64,000 nt of DNA from Deltaproteobacteria bacterium (GCA_016713665.1 JADJOR010000002.1:1-64000); one strand, 5' to 3'. Shown: positions 37,566-47,429, counted from the first letter of the stretch. Numbers and translations are program-made. The notes: a model not told the origin generated them from the sequence alone.

Positions 37566-39464
37566 ATGACGGAGACCCTCGCGACTCGCCTCGAGCAGGC
37601 CGCCCGCGGCGCGGGCGCGATCACCTTCGTCGACCTGCGCGAGCGGGAGACGAAGCTCTCGCATGCCGAGCTCTTCGACCGCGCGAGTCGCGCGGCGGCG
37701 GGACTCGCGGCGCGGGGCGTCGCGCCGGGGGATCGGGTCGCGATCGTGGCGGCGACGAGCCCCGAGTTCTTCGACGGATTCTTCGGGGCGGTGCTCGCGG
37801 GAGCGGTGCCGGTTCCGCTCTATCCGCCGGTCCGGCTCGGGCGCCTCGACGAATACCACGAGCGGACCGCGGCGATGCTCCACGCGGCGCGGGTCCGGCT
37901 CGTCCTCGCGGACGCGCGGACGCGGCGCGTGCTCGGGCGCACGATCGAGAAGGCGCGCCCCGAGAAGGGCTGCGAGGATCTCGGCGGCCTCCAGGCGGGC
38001 AGGGGGCTCGTGCGCCCGCTCGACCCGGACGCCCTCGGCTTCATCCAGTTCTCCTCGGGCACGACGCGCGCGCCGAAGCCCGTCGCGCTCACCCACCGCC
38101 AGATCCTCGCGAACGTCACCGCCATCGGCGACACGATCCTCGCCGCCTATCCCGAGCAGGAGGCCATTCGGGCCGAGCCGGAGGCCATTCGGGCCGAGCA
38201 GGAGGGCATTCGCGCCGAGCGGGCCGGCCCCCACGCCGAGCAGGCCGGCTTCCGCCACGTCGCCGCGAGCTGGCTGCCCCTCTACCACGACATGGGCCTC
38301 GTCGGCGGCCTCTTCACGTCGCTCTTCCACGGCCGCGATCTCGCCCTGATCCCGCCCGAGCATTTCATCGCGCGCCCCGCGCTCTGGCTGCGGGCGATCT
38401 CGCGCCACCGCGCGACGATCAGCCCCGCGCCGAACTTCGCCTACGCGGTCTGCGTCGAGCGGGTCCGCGACGCGGACCTCGAGGGCGTCGACCTCTCGTC
38501 GTGGCGGGTCGCGATGAACGGGGCCGAGCCGGTGACCCCCTTCGTGCTCGAGCGCTTCGTCGAGCGCTTCGCGGCCTACGGGCTGCGCGAGGAGGCGCTG
38601 ACGCCCGTCTACGGGCTCTCGGAGGCGACGTTGGCGGTGACCTTCAGCGCGCTGCGTACGCGCTTCGCGGTCCACCGCTTCGACGCGCGCGCGCTCCTCG
38701 AAGAAGGACGCGCGATCCCGGTCGCGCATGGCGAGCGCGGCACGAACGTTCGCGACGACGCGCGCGGCGGTCGGGAGTCGGGCGTCGAGTGCGACGCGCG
38801 CGGCGAGACCGCGATCGCCTCGCTCGGCCCCGCGCTCCCCGGCTTCGCCGTCGAGATCCGGGACGAAGCGGGCGAGCGGGTCGGGGACGGCGTGCTCGGT
38901 CGCGTCCACGTCCGTGGGCCGTCCCTGATGTCGGGCTACGACGGGCTGCCCGAGGAGACGGCCCGGGTCCTCGTCGACGGCTGGCTCGATACGGGGGACG
39001 TCGGCTTCCTGCAGGCCGGCGAGCTCCATTTATACGGCCGCGCGAAGGACCTGATCATCGTGCGCGGCCGCAATCACGCGCCGCAGGACATCGAGCGCGC
39101 CCTCGACGACCTGCCCGGTGTTCGCCCGGGCTGCAGCGCGGCGGTCGGGGCCCTCGAAGACGACGGCCTCGGCGAGGCGCTCTGGGTCTTCGTCGAGCGG
39201 GCACGCGAGAGCGATCTGCACGAGACGGAGATCGCCGACACCGTCCGGCGTCGCATCCTCGAGCAGAGCGGCCTCCACGCGACCCGCGTCGTCGTCCTCG
39301 CCCCCGGCACCCTCCCACGGACCTCGAGCGGCAAGATCCGGCGCAGCGAGTCCCTCGCCCTGTACCGCGCCGGTCGGCTGACGCCGCCGGAGCGGGTCTC
39401 GCTGGCTCGGCTCGCCGTCGAGATGGCCCGATCGCTGCGGGCCTTCGCGCGTGCCCGGGATTGA
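37566..39464 (+). CDS. Fatty acyl-AMP ligase
   Basis: A 632-residue adenylate-forming enzyme. The A3 loop is FIQFSSGTTRAPKPVALTH near residue 158. ASWLPLYHDMGLVGGLF, YGLSEATLAVTFS and the hinge LYGRAKDLIIVRGRNHAPQ follow. The YHDMGLVGG block and the missing typical CoA-ligase sequence around the acyl pocket favour an FAAL, which activates a fatty acid as acyl-AMP and loads it on an ACP. Residues 197-231 contain a heptad repeat insertion, an oddity. Ends 14 bases past the next gene's start. Probable partner of the adjacent ACP. Confidence 0.9.
   Translation: MTETLATRLEQAARGAGAITFVDLRERETKLSHAELFDRASRAAAGLAARGVAPGDRVAIVAATSPEFFDGFFGAVLAGAVPVPLYPPVRLGRLDEYHERTAAMLHAARVRLVLADARTRRVLGRTIEKARPEKGCEDLGGLQAGRGLVRPLDPDALGFIQFSSGTTRAPKPVALTHRQILANVTAIGDTILAAYPEQEAIRAEPEAIRAEQEGIRAERAGPHAEQAGFRHVAASWLPLYHDMGLVGGLFTSLFHGRDLALIPPEHFIARPALWLRAISRHRATISPAPNFAYAVCVERVRDADLEGVDLSSWRVAMNGAEPVTPFVLERFVERFAAYGLREEALTPVYGLSEATLAVTFSALRTRFAVHRFDARALLEEGRAIPVAHGERGTNVRDDARGGRESGVECDARGETAIASLGPALPGFAVEIRDEAGERVGDGVLGRVHVRGPSLMSGYDGLPEETARVLVDGWLDTGDVGFLQAGELHLYGRAKDLIIVRGRNHAPQDIERALDDLPGVRPGCSAAVGALEDDGLGEALWVFVERARESDLHETEIADTVRRRILEQSGLHATRVVVLAPGTLPRTSSGKIRRSESLALYRAGRLTPPERVSLARLAVEMARSLRAFARARD
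38154..38216. repeat. 21-bp tandem repeat inside the fatty acyl-AMP ligase gene
   Basis: Three near-identical in-frame units encode EQEAIRA, EPEAIRA and EQEGIRA. Two decayed units follow to 38258 (ERAGPHA and EQAGFRH). The repeat length is seven codons, so copy-number changes keep the frame. It lies on the surface-loop side of the N-terminal domain (inference). Confidence 0.85.
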
Positions 39465-40572
39465 CGCGCTCGTCGTCGGGGCGGGGCCGGCCGGTCTCGC
39501 GACCGCCATCGGCCTCGCGCGCCGCGGCGCCCGGGCCCTCGTCGTGGAGCACCGCACACCTCCCCTCGACAAGGCCTGTGGCGAAGGCCTGATGCCGGCC
39601 GGTGTCCGGCTGCTCGGTGAGCTCGGGGTCGATCTCGCGCGCCTGCGCGGTGCCCCGCTGCGGGGGATCCGCTTCCTCGATGGATCGCGGGTGCTCGAGG
39701 GCGAGTTCGCGACGGGTCACGGGCTCGGGCTTCGGCGGACGGTGCTCTCCGAGGGGCTCCTCGAGGCGGCGGCGCGGGCCGGGGTCGAGGTCCGTTTCGG
39801 CTGCAGCCTCCGGGATTGGCGCGCGGATGCGGACGGCGTCCGGGCGAACACGTCGGCGGGCGAGCTGCGCGCGCGGGTGCTCGTCGGCGCCGATGGGCTC
39901 GGGAGCCGGATCCGCGCGCAGGCGGGGCTCGACCTTCGGCCTCCCGCGATCGCAGCGTCCGTCGCGCGCCGGCGCCGGGGGATTCGCAGACACTACCGGG
40001 TGTCGCCATGGAGCGATTGCGTCGAGGTCCATTGGGGCGACGGTGTCGAGGCCTACGTGACTCCCGTCGCCCGCGACGAGGTCGGCGTCGCGTTTCTCTG
40101 GAGCGGGGCCGGCGGTGACCATGAGGCGCTGCTCCCGCGCTTTCCGGCGCTGGCTGCGCGGCTGGCGGGCGCCGAGCCGACGAGCCGGGTGCGCGGCGCC
40201 GGTCCTTTCTGGCAGCAGACCCGCGCCCGGACGGCCCCGGGCGTCGCCCTCGTCGGCGATGCCGCGGGCTATACCGATGCCGTGACGGGCGAGGGGATCA
40301 CGCTCGCGCTGCGCTGCGCCGACGTCCTCGCCGAGCTCATCGCCGAGGGCGCCCCCCTCGCGCGCTACGAGTCCGAGTGGCGACGCCTCTCGCGGATCCA
40401 CCGCCGCTTCGCGTCGCTGCTCGGCTTCGGCGTCGCGCATCCGAGCCTGCGCCGGGCGGCCTTCGCGGCCCTCGCGCTCGTGCCGGCCGCATTCGAACGA
40501 CTGCTACGAATCGCCGCGGAGGAAGAAGACGCAGGGGAGGCGCGATGGATCGCTTCGCATCGCTCGGCCTGA
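39451..40572 (+). CDS. FAD-dependent oxidoreductase (geranylgeranyl-reductase/hydroxylase-like)
   Basis: A 373-residue flavoprotein with the N-terminal dinucleotide fold VVGAGPAGLATAIGLARRGA, a CGEGLMPAGVRLL segment typical of the geranylgeranyl reductase branch, and a second FAD motif ALVGDAAGYTDAVTGEGITLAL. Members hydroxylate or reduce lipids and polyketides. Here it may modify the PKS product. The start is GTG 39451, overlapping the ligase end by 14 bases. Its end overlaps the transporter start. Confidence 0.9.
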   Translation: MPGIDALVVGAGPAGLATAIGLARRGARALVVEHRTPPLDKACGEGLMPAGVRLLGELGVDLARLRGAPLRGIRFLDGSRVLEGEFATGHGLGLRRTVLSEGLLEAAARAGVEVRFGCSLRDWRADADGVRANTSAGELRARVLVGADGLGSRIRAQAGLDLRPPAIAASVARRRRGIRRHYRVSPWSDCVEVHWGDGVEAYVTPVARDEVGVAFLWSGAGGDHEALLPRFPALAARLAGAEPTSRVRGAGPFWQQTRARTAPGVALVGDAAGYTDAVTGEGITLALRCADVLAELIAEGAPLARYESEWRRLSRIHRRFASLLGFGVAHPSLRRAAFAALALVPAAFERLLRIAAEEEDAGEARWIASHRSA

Positions 40573-43022
40573 GGCGACCTGCGCTCGCCCTCGTGATCGC
40601 GGGCTGCGTCGCGCTCGTGCTCGGGCTCGGCGCCCTGCGCGTCGGGACGGATACGGGCTACCGCGCGTTTCTCGGCGCCGAGCATCCGGCGGTCGAAGAG
40701 CTCGAGCGCGCGGTCGGGCGATTCGGGGGCGGGGTCCCGTTCGCGATCGTCTACCGCTGCGCGGGCGAAGCGCCTTGCGGGTCGGTCTTCGACGCGAACG
40801 CCCTCGCGATGGCGCATGCGCTGGCGACGCGGCTCGCGGCGCTGCCCGGTGTCGCGCGGGTCGAGAGTCCGGCGACGAGCGCGCTGCTCGTGCCCGAGTG
40901 GCTCGAGCTGCCGCGGGCGCGTCGGATCGCGCCGGAGGGCGTGCCGGCGGCGGACGTCGCCGAGCTCGCCCGGCGAGCGCAGCAGGATCCCGTCTGGTCG
41001 GGGCAGATCGTTTCGGCCGACGGGAAGATGGGGGCGATCCTCATCCAGCTCGCCGACAGCGCGGGGACCACGGCGGAGACGGTCGTCGATGCGGCGCGGG
41101 TGGCGCTTCGCGAGTGGGAGGCGCGGGGCTACCGGTTCGCGCTCGTCGGCGGGCCCGTCGAGTTCGTGGTCGCGGGGCGGGATCTCGATCGACAGGTGCA
41201 GCGTCTCGTGCCGGTCATCGTCGCCTTCGTGGGGGGCGTTCTGCTGCTTTCGTTTCGGAGGATCGCGCCCTCGATCGTCGTCCTGCTGACGGCCGGGCTC
41301 GCCCTCGTCTGCACGATCGGCCTCCAGGGCTGGCTCGGTTGGCCGCGCACGAGCTTCTTCCAGGTCCTGCCGCCCCTCATGCTCACGGTCGGCGTTTGTT
41401 ATGGCATCCACGTCGTCTCGACCTACGCCGAGGCGCTGTCGGTGCGGGCGCGGGACGGCTCGGCGCTCTCCTTCGGTGAGCGTGAGCAGCTCGTCGCGAC
41501 GACCCTCGAGCAGGTCGCCCGCCCCGCCTTCTATACGGCGCTGACGACCGCCGCCGGCTTCGCCTCGTTCTACGGCAGCGGCCTCGAGAGCCTCGTGCGC
41601 TTCGGCGCGATCGCGGCGTTCGGTGTGATGGCGGCCTTCGCGGCGACCTTCCTGCTGCTGCCGATCGCCCTCGTGCGGATGCCCACGCGCTGGATCGCGC
41701 AGTCGGCCTCCCACGGCGCCTGGGTCCGCCTCGTCGGCCGGGTGGCCGATCTCGTCGCGCGCCGGCGCGTCGCGATCCTGGTCGGCACCGTCGCCGTGAC
41801 CGCGTTCGGCCTCTTCGGCATCACGCGCCTCTCGATCGACGCGCGCTTCGAGGAGGTCTACGGCGAGCAGAGCGAGGTCGTGCGCTGGTCGCGGGCGGCA
41901 GCGGGGCTCCGCGGCGGCGACACGCTCGAGGTCGTGCTCGAGCTTCCGCCCGGGCTCGCCCCGACCTCCATCGAAGCGCTGCGCGCCGTCGAAGGCATCG
42001 AGCGCCTCGAGTCCCTCGAAGGCATCGCGCGTCCGCTCTCGATCCTGACGCCGCTGCGCGCGCTGAACGCCCTGGTCCACACCAGGCCGCTCGATTTCTC
42101 CGGGCCGGACGTCGACGGGGACGCCGATACCGTTGCCGGCGACGAGACGATCGCGAGCCGCTCCGCGACCCGCGCGTCGCAGCTCCTGCGCTTGATTCAC
42201 GCCGAGGATCCCGCGGCGGCCGAGCCGTTCGTCGCGCTCGCGTCGCGCTCGGCCGCCGAGCGCGACGCGAATTCCGAGCCCGGGGCCGACGCGCGCGACG
42301 GCGCCGCCCTGCGCATCTCGTTCCAGGGCGAGAAGCTGCCGCAGGACGCGCTGCGTGCGCTGGTCGGGCAGGTCGAGCGCGAGGCCCGTGCCCTCGCTCC
42401 TCCGGGCGCGCGAGTCGTCGTGACCGGTCCGCTCGCGATCGTGAGCCGCATGATCGACGAGATCCGCGACACCCAGATCGGGAGCTTCGGCTCGGCCCTC
42501 GCGATGGTGGCCGTGCTCTCTGCGCTCTGCCTGCGTTCGATCCCGCTGGCCTTCGTCGCGTTGATCCCGACCACGATCCCCGTCGCGATCACGCTGGGCG
42601 CGATGGGCTTCCTCGGGATCCCCCTCGACATGGGTACGACGATGGTCGCCTCGGTCCTGCTCGGCCTCGGCGTCGACGAGGCGCTCCATCTGCTCTCGGG
42701 CTACCGGCGCGGTCGGGCGGAGGGCCTCTCGCGCGAGCGCGCGATGGACGCTGCACTGCGCGAGGTCGGCCGCGCGCTCTTCACGACCGCGGGCGCCCTG
42801 GCTGCGGGCTTTCTCGTCCTCTTCTTCGTGCCGTGGAAGAGCCTCTCGAGCTTCGGGCTGGTCACGGGGGTGGCGATCGGTGCGTCTCTTGCCGCCGATC
42901 TGCTGATCCTGCCCGCCGTGATGGGCAGTCGATCGGCCGGGGAGCCGCCCGGCGGAACGCCGCCGGGCATGGTAAAACCGGGGGTGCCTGGCGGACGGGC
43001 CGTGCCCTCCCGCGCCGCTTGA
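40545..43022 (+). CDS. MMPL-type RND-superfamily lipid transporter
   Basis: An 825-residue membrane protein with two repeats of one helix, a large periplasmic domain and five helices. The N-terminus is RPALALVIAGCVALVLGLGALRVGTD. Helix-rich blocks include VPVIVAFVGGVLLLSF, PPLMLTVGVCYGIHVVSTYA and VASVLLGLGVDEALHLLSGY. MMPL/HpnN-like members export complex lipids to the outer membrane. The product of this cluster is the likely cargo (inference). GGGGAGG precedes ATG 40545, 28 bases inside the oxidoreductase gene. The C-terminal tail is Pro/Gly-rich. Confidence 0.88.
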   Translation: MDRFASLGLRRPALALVIAGCVALVLGLGALRVGTDTGYRAFLGAEHPAVEELERAVGRFGGGVPFAIVYRCAGEAPCGSVFDANALAMAHALATRLAALPGVARVESPATSALLVPEWLELPRARRIAPEGVPAADVAELARRAQQDPVWSGQIVSADGKMGAILIQLADSAGTTAETVVDAARVALREWEARGYRFALVGGPVEFVVAGRDLDRQVQRLVPVIVAFVGGVLLLSFRRIAPSIVVLLTAGLALVCTIGLQGWLGWPRTSFFQVLPPLMLTVGVCYGIHVVSTYAEALSVRARDGSALSFGEREQLVATTLEQVARPAFYTALTTAAGFASFYGSGLESLVRFGAIAAFGVMAAFAATFLLLPIALVRMPTRWIAQSASHGAWVRLVGRVADLVARRRVAILVGTVAVTAFGLFGITRLSIDARFEEVYGEQSEVVRWSRAAAGLRGGDTLEVVLELPPGLAPTSIEALRAVEGIERLESLEGIARPLSILTPLRALNALVHTRPLDFSGPDVDGDADTVAGDETIASRSATRASQLLRLIHAEDPAAAEPFVALASRSAAERDANSEPGADARDGAALRISFQGEKLPQDALRALVGQVEREARALAPPGARVVVTGPLAIVSRMIDEIRDTQIGSFGSALAMVAVLSALCLRSIPLAFVALIPTTIPVAITLGAMGFLGIPLDMGTTMVASVLLGLGVDEALHLLSGYRRGRAEGLSRERAMDAALREVGRALFTTAGALAAGFLVLFFVPWKSLSSFGLVTGVAIGASLAADLLILPAVMGSRSAGEPPGGTPPGMVKPGVPGGRAVPSRAA

Positions 43023-43035
43023 TTCCGGGAGTCCC

Positions 43036-46000
43036 TTGTCCACCTCTGGTCCGATCCGCCCGGAGCCGGTCGATGCCGGCCCGCGCGCCCCCGCCCTCGT
43101 CGATTTCTTCATCGACCGCCCGATCTTCGCCGGGGTGATCGCGATCCTCATCACGCTGGCCGGCTTGATCTCGGCACCGCGGCTCCCGATCTCGCAGTTC
43201 CCGCCGATCGCGCCGCCCTCGGTCTCCGTCTCGGCGAACTACTCGGGGGCGAGCGCCGACGTGGTCGAGCGGACGGTGACGCTCCCGATCGAGGAGCAGG
43301 TCAACGGGACCGAGGGCATGCTCTACATGTCCTCGGCGAGCGCCAACGACGGGCAGATGAGCTTGACCGTCACCTTCGAGCTCGGCACGAACGCCGACAT
43401 CGCGACGGTGAACGTCACGAACCGCGTCGCCGTCGCCGAGCCGCGCCTGCCCGAAGAGGTCCAGCGCTACGGCATCACCGCGCGCAAGCAGGCGCCCGAC
43501 CTGACGATGGTCGTGAACCTCTTCTCGCCGGACGGCTCCCGGGACACCCTCTACCTCTCGAACTACGCCCTCATCAACGTCGTCGACGCGCTGAAGCGGG
43601 TCCCCGGCGTCGGCGAGATCTCGCTGCCGGGCGAGCGGCGTTATGCGATGCGGATCTGGCTCGATCCGCAGAAGCTCGCGAAGCTCGGGCTGACCTCGGG
43701 CGACATCGTCGAGGCGGTGCGCGAGCAGAACAAGCAGGTCGCGGCGGGCCGGACGGGGGCGTCGCCCGCGCCGGCGGGCCAGCAGGTCGAGCTGCCGCTG
43801 CGGACGAAGGGGCGGCTCGAGTCGGTCGCCGAGTTCGAGGCGATCGTGATCCGCGCCGAGCCGGACGGCTCGCTGCTCCGGCTGCGCGACGTCGCGCGCG
43901 TCGAGCTCGGCGCCCAGAACTACAACGGCTTCACCCGCCTGACGGGCCAGCCCGCGATGGCCCTCGGCGTCTTCCAGGTCCCGGACGCGAACGCCCTCGA
44001 CGTGTCGCGCAACGTCCGAGCCGAGCTCGCGCGGCTCGCCGAACGCTTCCCGTCCGGGGTCGACTGGCGCGTCCGCTACGACCCGACGCAGTTCGTCTCC
44101 GAGTCGATCGGCGAGGTCGTCCAGACGCTCCTGACGGCGATCGTCCTCGTCTTCCTCGTCGTCTACGTCTTCCTGCAGGACTGGCGGACGACGCTGATCC
44201 CGGCGATCACGATCCCGGTCTCGCTGATCGGCACCCTCGCCGTGCTCAACGCGATCGGGCTCTCGATCAACTCGATCACGCTCTTCGCCCTCGTGCTGGC
44301 GATCGGCCTCGTCGTCGACGACGCGATCGTCGTCGTCGAGAACGTGGCGCGCCTCATCGGTCGCGGCATGCCGCGGCGGGAGGCGGTGCGCCGCTCGATG
44401 GGCGAGGTCACGAGCGCGATCGTCGCGTCGACGCTGGTGCTCGGCGCCGTCTTCGTTCCCGTCGCGTTCCTGCCCGGAACGACGGGGCTCCTGCTCCGCC
44501 AGTTCGGGCTCGCCGTGACGAGCGCCGTGCTGATCTCGCTCCTGAACGCGCTGACCCTGTCTCCCGCGCTCTGCGCGCTCCTGATGCGGGCCGAAGGCGC
44601 CCATCGCGGTCGCTTCTTCGACGGCTTCGATCGCGGATTCGGACACGTGATGCGGCGCTACGACGGCGCGGTGCGCTGGCTGCTGCCGCGGCGGAGCGTC
44701 GTGCTCGGGAGCTTCGCCGTGCTCGGGCTCGTGACGGCGCTGCTCTTCCGGCTGGTGCCGTCGGGCTTCCTGCCGGACGAGGATCAGGGCTATTTCATGA
44801 TCACCTTCCAGCTGCCCGACGGCGCCGCCCTCGAGCGGACCGAGCAGGTCGCGACGCTGGTCGAAGCCGTCCTCCACGACACGCCCGGCATCGTCGGCTG
44901 GAATCTCTTCGGCGCCTACGACGTCCTCACGAATACCTCCCCCTCGAACGTCGGCTCGTTCTTCGTGACGCTCGCGCCCTGGTCGGAGCGCGGAGGGTCG
45001 GAGGAGTCGCTCCAGGCGATCATGGCGAAGGTCCAGCCGCGGGTCGCCACGATCCCCGAGGCGGTGGTCCGGGTGCTGAGCCCGGCGCCGGTGCGCGGGC
45101 TCTCGCGGACCGGCGGCTTCGAGTTCCAGCTCGAGGATCGGGCCGGCGGCAGCGTCGAATCCCTCGCCGCGATGGCGCAGAAGCTGATCGAGAAGAGCCG
45201 CGAGCGGCCCGAGCTCGCGAATCTCTTCACGTCGTTCCGCTCCGCGACGCCCCAGATCTTCGTCGATCTCGACCGCGCCAAGGCGAAGGCCCTCGGCGTA
45301 CGCGTCGACGACGTCTTCGAGACGCTCCAGACCTTCATGGGCGGGCTCTACGTCAACGACTTCGATCGCTTCGGCCGACCCTATCGGGTCTACGCCCAGG
45401 CGGAGAGCGATCTGCGGGCGTCGCCGGAGGACGTCGAGCGGCTCTGGGTCCGCTCGGAGCGGGGCGAGATGGTGCCGGTGTCGACGCTGGTAAAGCTCAG
45501 CCGGATCGCCGGTCCCCGCGACATCCCGCATTACAACGTCTACCGCGCGGCGACGATCCGCGGACAGGCGGCGCCGGGCTACAGCTCGGGCGAAGCCCTC
45601 GACGCGATGGAAGAGCTCGCGCGGGAGATCCTCCCGAACACGATGGCCTTCGAGTGGACCGGCACCGCCTATCAGGAGCGGCAGGTCGGGCGCGAGTCCC
45701 AGATCGTCCTCGCGCTCTCGTTGCTCGTCGTGTTCCTCTTCCTGGCGGCGCAATTCGAGAGCTGGAGCCTGCCGTTCGTGATCCTGCTGGCGGTGCCCCT
45801 CGCGTTTCTCGGGGCGCTGGGCGCCCAGCTCCTGCGCGGGTTGGGCAACGATCTCTTCGGGCAGATCGGGCTCGTCACGCTGATCGGCCTCGCCAGCAAG
45901 AACTCGATCCTGATCGTCGAGTTTGCGAAGCGGCGCCACGCGGAAGGCGCGAGCCTCGTCGATGCGGCGCGCGAGGCGGCGGAGACGCGCTTCCGGCCGG

Positions 46001-46239
46001 TCGTGATGACGGCGCTCGCGTTCGTGCTCGGCGTCGTCCCCCTGCTGATTTCGACCGGAGCGGGCTCGGCCGCGCGGCGCTCGCTCGGCACCGCCGTCTT
46101 CGGCGGCATGCTCGTCGCGACGGCGCTGACGCTGGCGCTCGTGCCCGCGCTCTACGTCATCGTGCAGAGCGCGGCCGACCGGATCCGGAGACGACTGCGA
46201 CCCGGCGAGCGGGATGGAATGGAAGGAGTGGGCGGATGA
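43036..46239 (+). CDS. RND efflux pump, inner-membrane subunit (HAE1/AcrB-like)
   Basis: A 1067-residue trimeric proton-driven pump subunit. Blocks are FFIDRPIFAGVIAILITLAG at the start, SVSANYSGASADVVERTVT, the helix AIGLVVDDAIVVVENVARL carrying the paired aspartates of the proton relay, and IGLASKNSILIVEFAKRR in the second half. The start is TTG 43036 with GGGAG close upstream; no upstream ATG is available. It is directly followed by its membrane fusion protein (ATGA). No TolC-type outer-membrane gene is seen in this window. Confidence 0.92.
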   Translation: MSTSGPIRPEPVDAGPRAPALVDFFIDRPIFAGVIAILITLAGLISAPRLPISQFPPIAPPSVSVSANYSGASADVVERTVTLPIEEQVNGTEGMLYMSSASANDGQMSLTVTFELGTNADIATVNVTNRVAVAEPRLPEEVQRYGITARKQAPDLTMVVNLFSPDGSRDTLYLSNYALINVVDALKRVPGVGEISLPGERRYAMRIWLDPQKLAKLGLTSGDIVEAVREQNKQVAAGRTGASPAPAGQQVELPLRTKGRLESVAEFEAIVIRAEPDGSLLRLRDVARVELGAQNYNGFTRLTGQPAMALGVFQVPDANALDVSRNVRAELARLAERFPSGVDWRVRYDPTQFVSESIGEVVQTLLTAIVLVFLVVYVFLQDWRTTLIPAITIPVSLIGTLAVLNAIGLSINSITLFALVLAIGLVVDDAIVVVENVARLIGRGMPRREAVRRSMGEVTSAIVASTLVLGAVFVPVAFLPGTTGLLLRQFGLAVTSAVLISLLNALTLSPALCALLMRAEGAHRGRFFDGFDRGFGHVMRRYDGAVRWLLPRRSVVLGSFAVLGLVTALLFRLVPSGFLPDEDQGYFMITFQLPDGAALERTEQVATLVEAVLHDTPGIVGWNLFGAYDVLTNTSPSNVGSFFVTLAPWSERGGSEESLQAIMAKVQPRVATIPEAVVRVLSPAPVRGLSRTGGFEFQLEDRAGGSVESLAAMAQKLIEKSRERPELANLFTSFRSATPQIFVDLDRAKAKALGVRVDDVFETLQTFMGGLYVNDFDRFGRPYRVYAQAESDLRASPEDVERLWVRSERGEMVPVSTLVKLSRIAGPRDIPHYNVYRAATIRGQAAPGYSSGEALDAMEELAREILPNTMAFEWTGTAYQERQVGRESQIVLALSLLVVFLFLAAQFESWSLPFVILLAVPLAFLGALGAQLLRGLGNDLFGQIGLVTLIGLASKNSILIVEFAKRRHAEGASLVDAAREAAETRFRPVVMTALAFVLGVVPLLISTGAGSAARRSLGTAVFGGMLVATALTLALVPALYVIVQSAADRIRRRLRPGERDGMEGVGG

Positions 46240-47429
46240 GCGCGCGACGAGACGAAGGGAGCAGGAGCGCGATCGGAGCCGGGCGCGCGCGAGCGGGCCG
46301 CGGTCTCGCAGCGGCCACCGTCCTCGCCGCCTGCCTCGGCCTCGGCTGTCCCGGCGGCGAGGCGCCGGCGGTCCGGGGGCCCGCCCAGGTCCAGGTCGAG
46401 GTCGCGAGCGTCACGTCTCTTGCCGACCGACGCGAGTACGTCGGCAACGTGCGCGCGGTCGATCGCGTCGAGATCCGCGCGCGGGTGCGCGGCTATCTGG
46501 TCGGGCAGCTCTTCGAGGACGGGGCGCGGGTCGAGAAGGGCGCACTTCTCTTCCGCATCGATCCGGTCCCCTTCGAGGTCGCTCTCGCCGAGGCGAAGGG
46601 CCAGCTCGCCCGGGCCCGCGCCGAGGCCGACCGCGCCGAGCGCGACCTCGCCCGGACGGAGGCCCTCTTCGAGAGCGGCGTCGTCAGCGACGAGCGGATC
46701 GACGAGCGCCGTTCCACCCGCGACGAGACCGCTGCGGCGGTCGACGCGGCCCGGGCGGCGGTGAAGGCCGCCGAGCTCGAGCTCTCCTACGCCGCGATCC
46801 GCGCGCCGGTCGCGGGCCGCATCGGTCGCGCGCTCGTCGACGTCGGCAACCTCGTCGGCGAGTCCAACCAGGACACGATCCTCGCGGTGCTCGTCCAGGA
46901 AGATCCGGTCCACGTCTACTTCGCGGCGCCCGAAGGCGAGGCGGTCCCGTTGCTCGGTGAGCCGGCGGCGATCCCCGTCGAGATCCGCCTCGGTGACGGC
47001 AGCCGTTATGCGAACGAAGGCGTCGTCGACTACGTCGAGCCGACCGTCGACGCGACGCGCGGCACGCTCGCGCTGCGCGCCCGGGTCCCGAATCCGGAGG
47101 GCGTGCTTCGCCCCGGGCAGTTCGTGCGCGTGGTCGCCGAGTTCCCCGACGTGCCGAAGGCGATCGTGGTGGCGCAGCGGGCGGTGCTCGACGAGCAGGG
47201 GGGGAGCTACGTGCTCATCGTGGGCGCGGAGGACAAGGTCGAGCGCCGACCGGTTCGCCCGGGCCGGATGGTCGAGGGCAGGCAGGAGATCCTCGAGGGC
47301 CTGGTCGGCGGCGAGCGCGTCGTCGTCGACGGCGTACAGGGCGTCCGGCCGGGGGACGTCGTCGCGGTGGAGAGCGGGACGGGCAAGGCGGCGGAAGCGG
47401 CTTCGGGGGAGAGCTCAGCCGACGGGTGA
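46236..47429 (+). CDS. RND periplasmic membrane-fusion protein (AcrA-like lipoprotein)
   Basis: A 397-residue adaptor with lipobox LGLGC, a lipoyl half-domain (EIRARVRGYLVGQLFEDGA and its partner YAAIRAPVAGRIGRALVDVG) flanking a helical hairpin (ARARAEADRAERDLARTEAL), then the beta-barrel ending RPVRPGRMVEGRQEILEGL. It links the preceding pump to an outer-membrane channel. ATG 46236 overlaps the pump stop, with GGAAGGAG upstream. The 3' end overlaps the convergent alcohol dehydrogenase by 15 bases. Confidence 0.93.
   Translation: MSARRDEGSRSAIGAGRARAGRGLAAATVLAACLGLGCPGGEAPAVRGPAQVQVEVASVTSLADRREYVGNVRAVDRVEIRARVRGYLVGQLFEDGARVEKGALLFRIDPVPFEVALAEAKGQLARARAEADRAERDLARTEALFESGVVSDERIDERRSTRDETAAAVDAARAAVKAAELELSYAAIRAPVAGRIGRALVDVGNLVGESNQDTILAVLVQEDPVHVYFAAPEGEAVPLLGEPAAIPVEIRLGDGSRYANEGVVDYVEPTVDATRGTLALRARVPNPEGVLRPGQFVRVVAEFPDVPKAIVVAQRAVLDEQGGSYVLIVGAEDKVERRPVRPGRMVEGRQEILEGLVGGERVVVDGVQGVRPGDVVAVESGTGKAAEAASGESSADG

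Noticed and set aside
40365..45939. Long minus-strand open frames opposite the MMPL and RND pump genes
   Set aside because: High-GC antisense frames without stops; sense-strand genes are complete and recognised.
43036..47429. A drug-resistance operon call for the RND pump
   Set aside because: No regulator or TolC gene is adjacent and the genes continue the PKS cluster, so product export is as likely as drug efflux.
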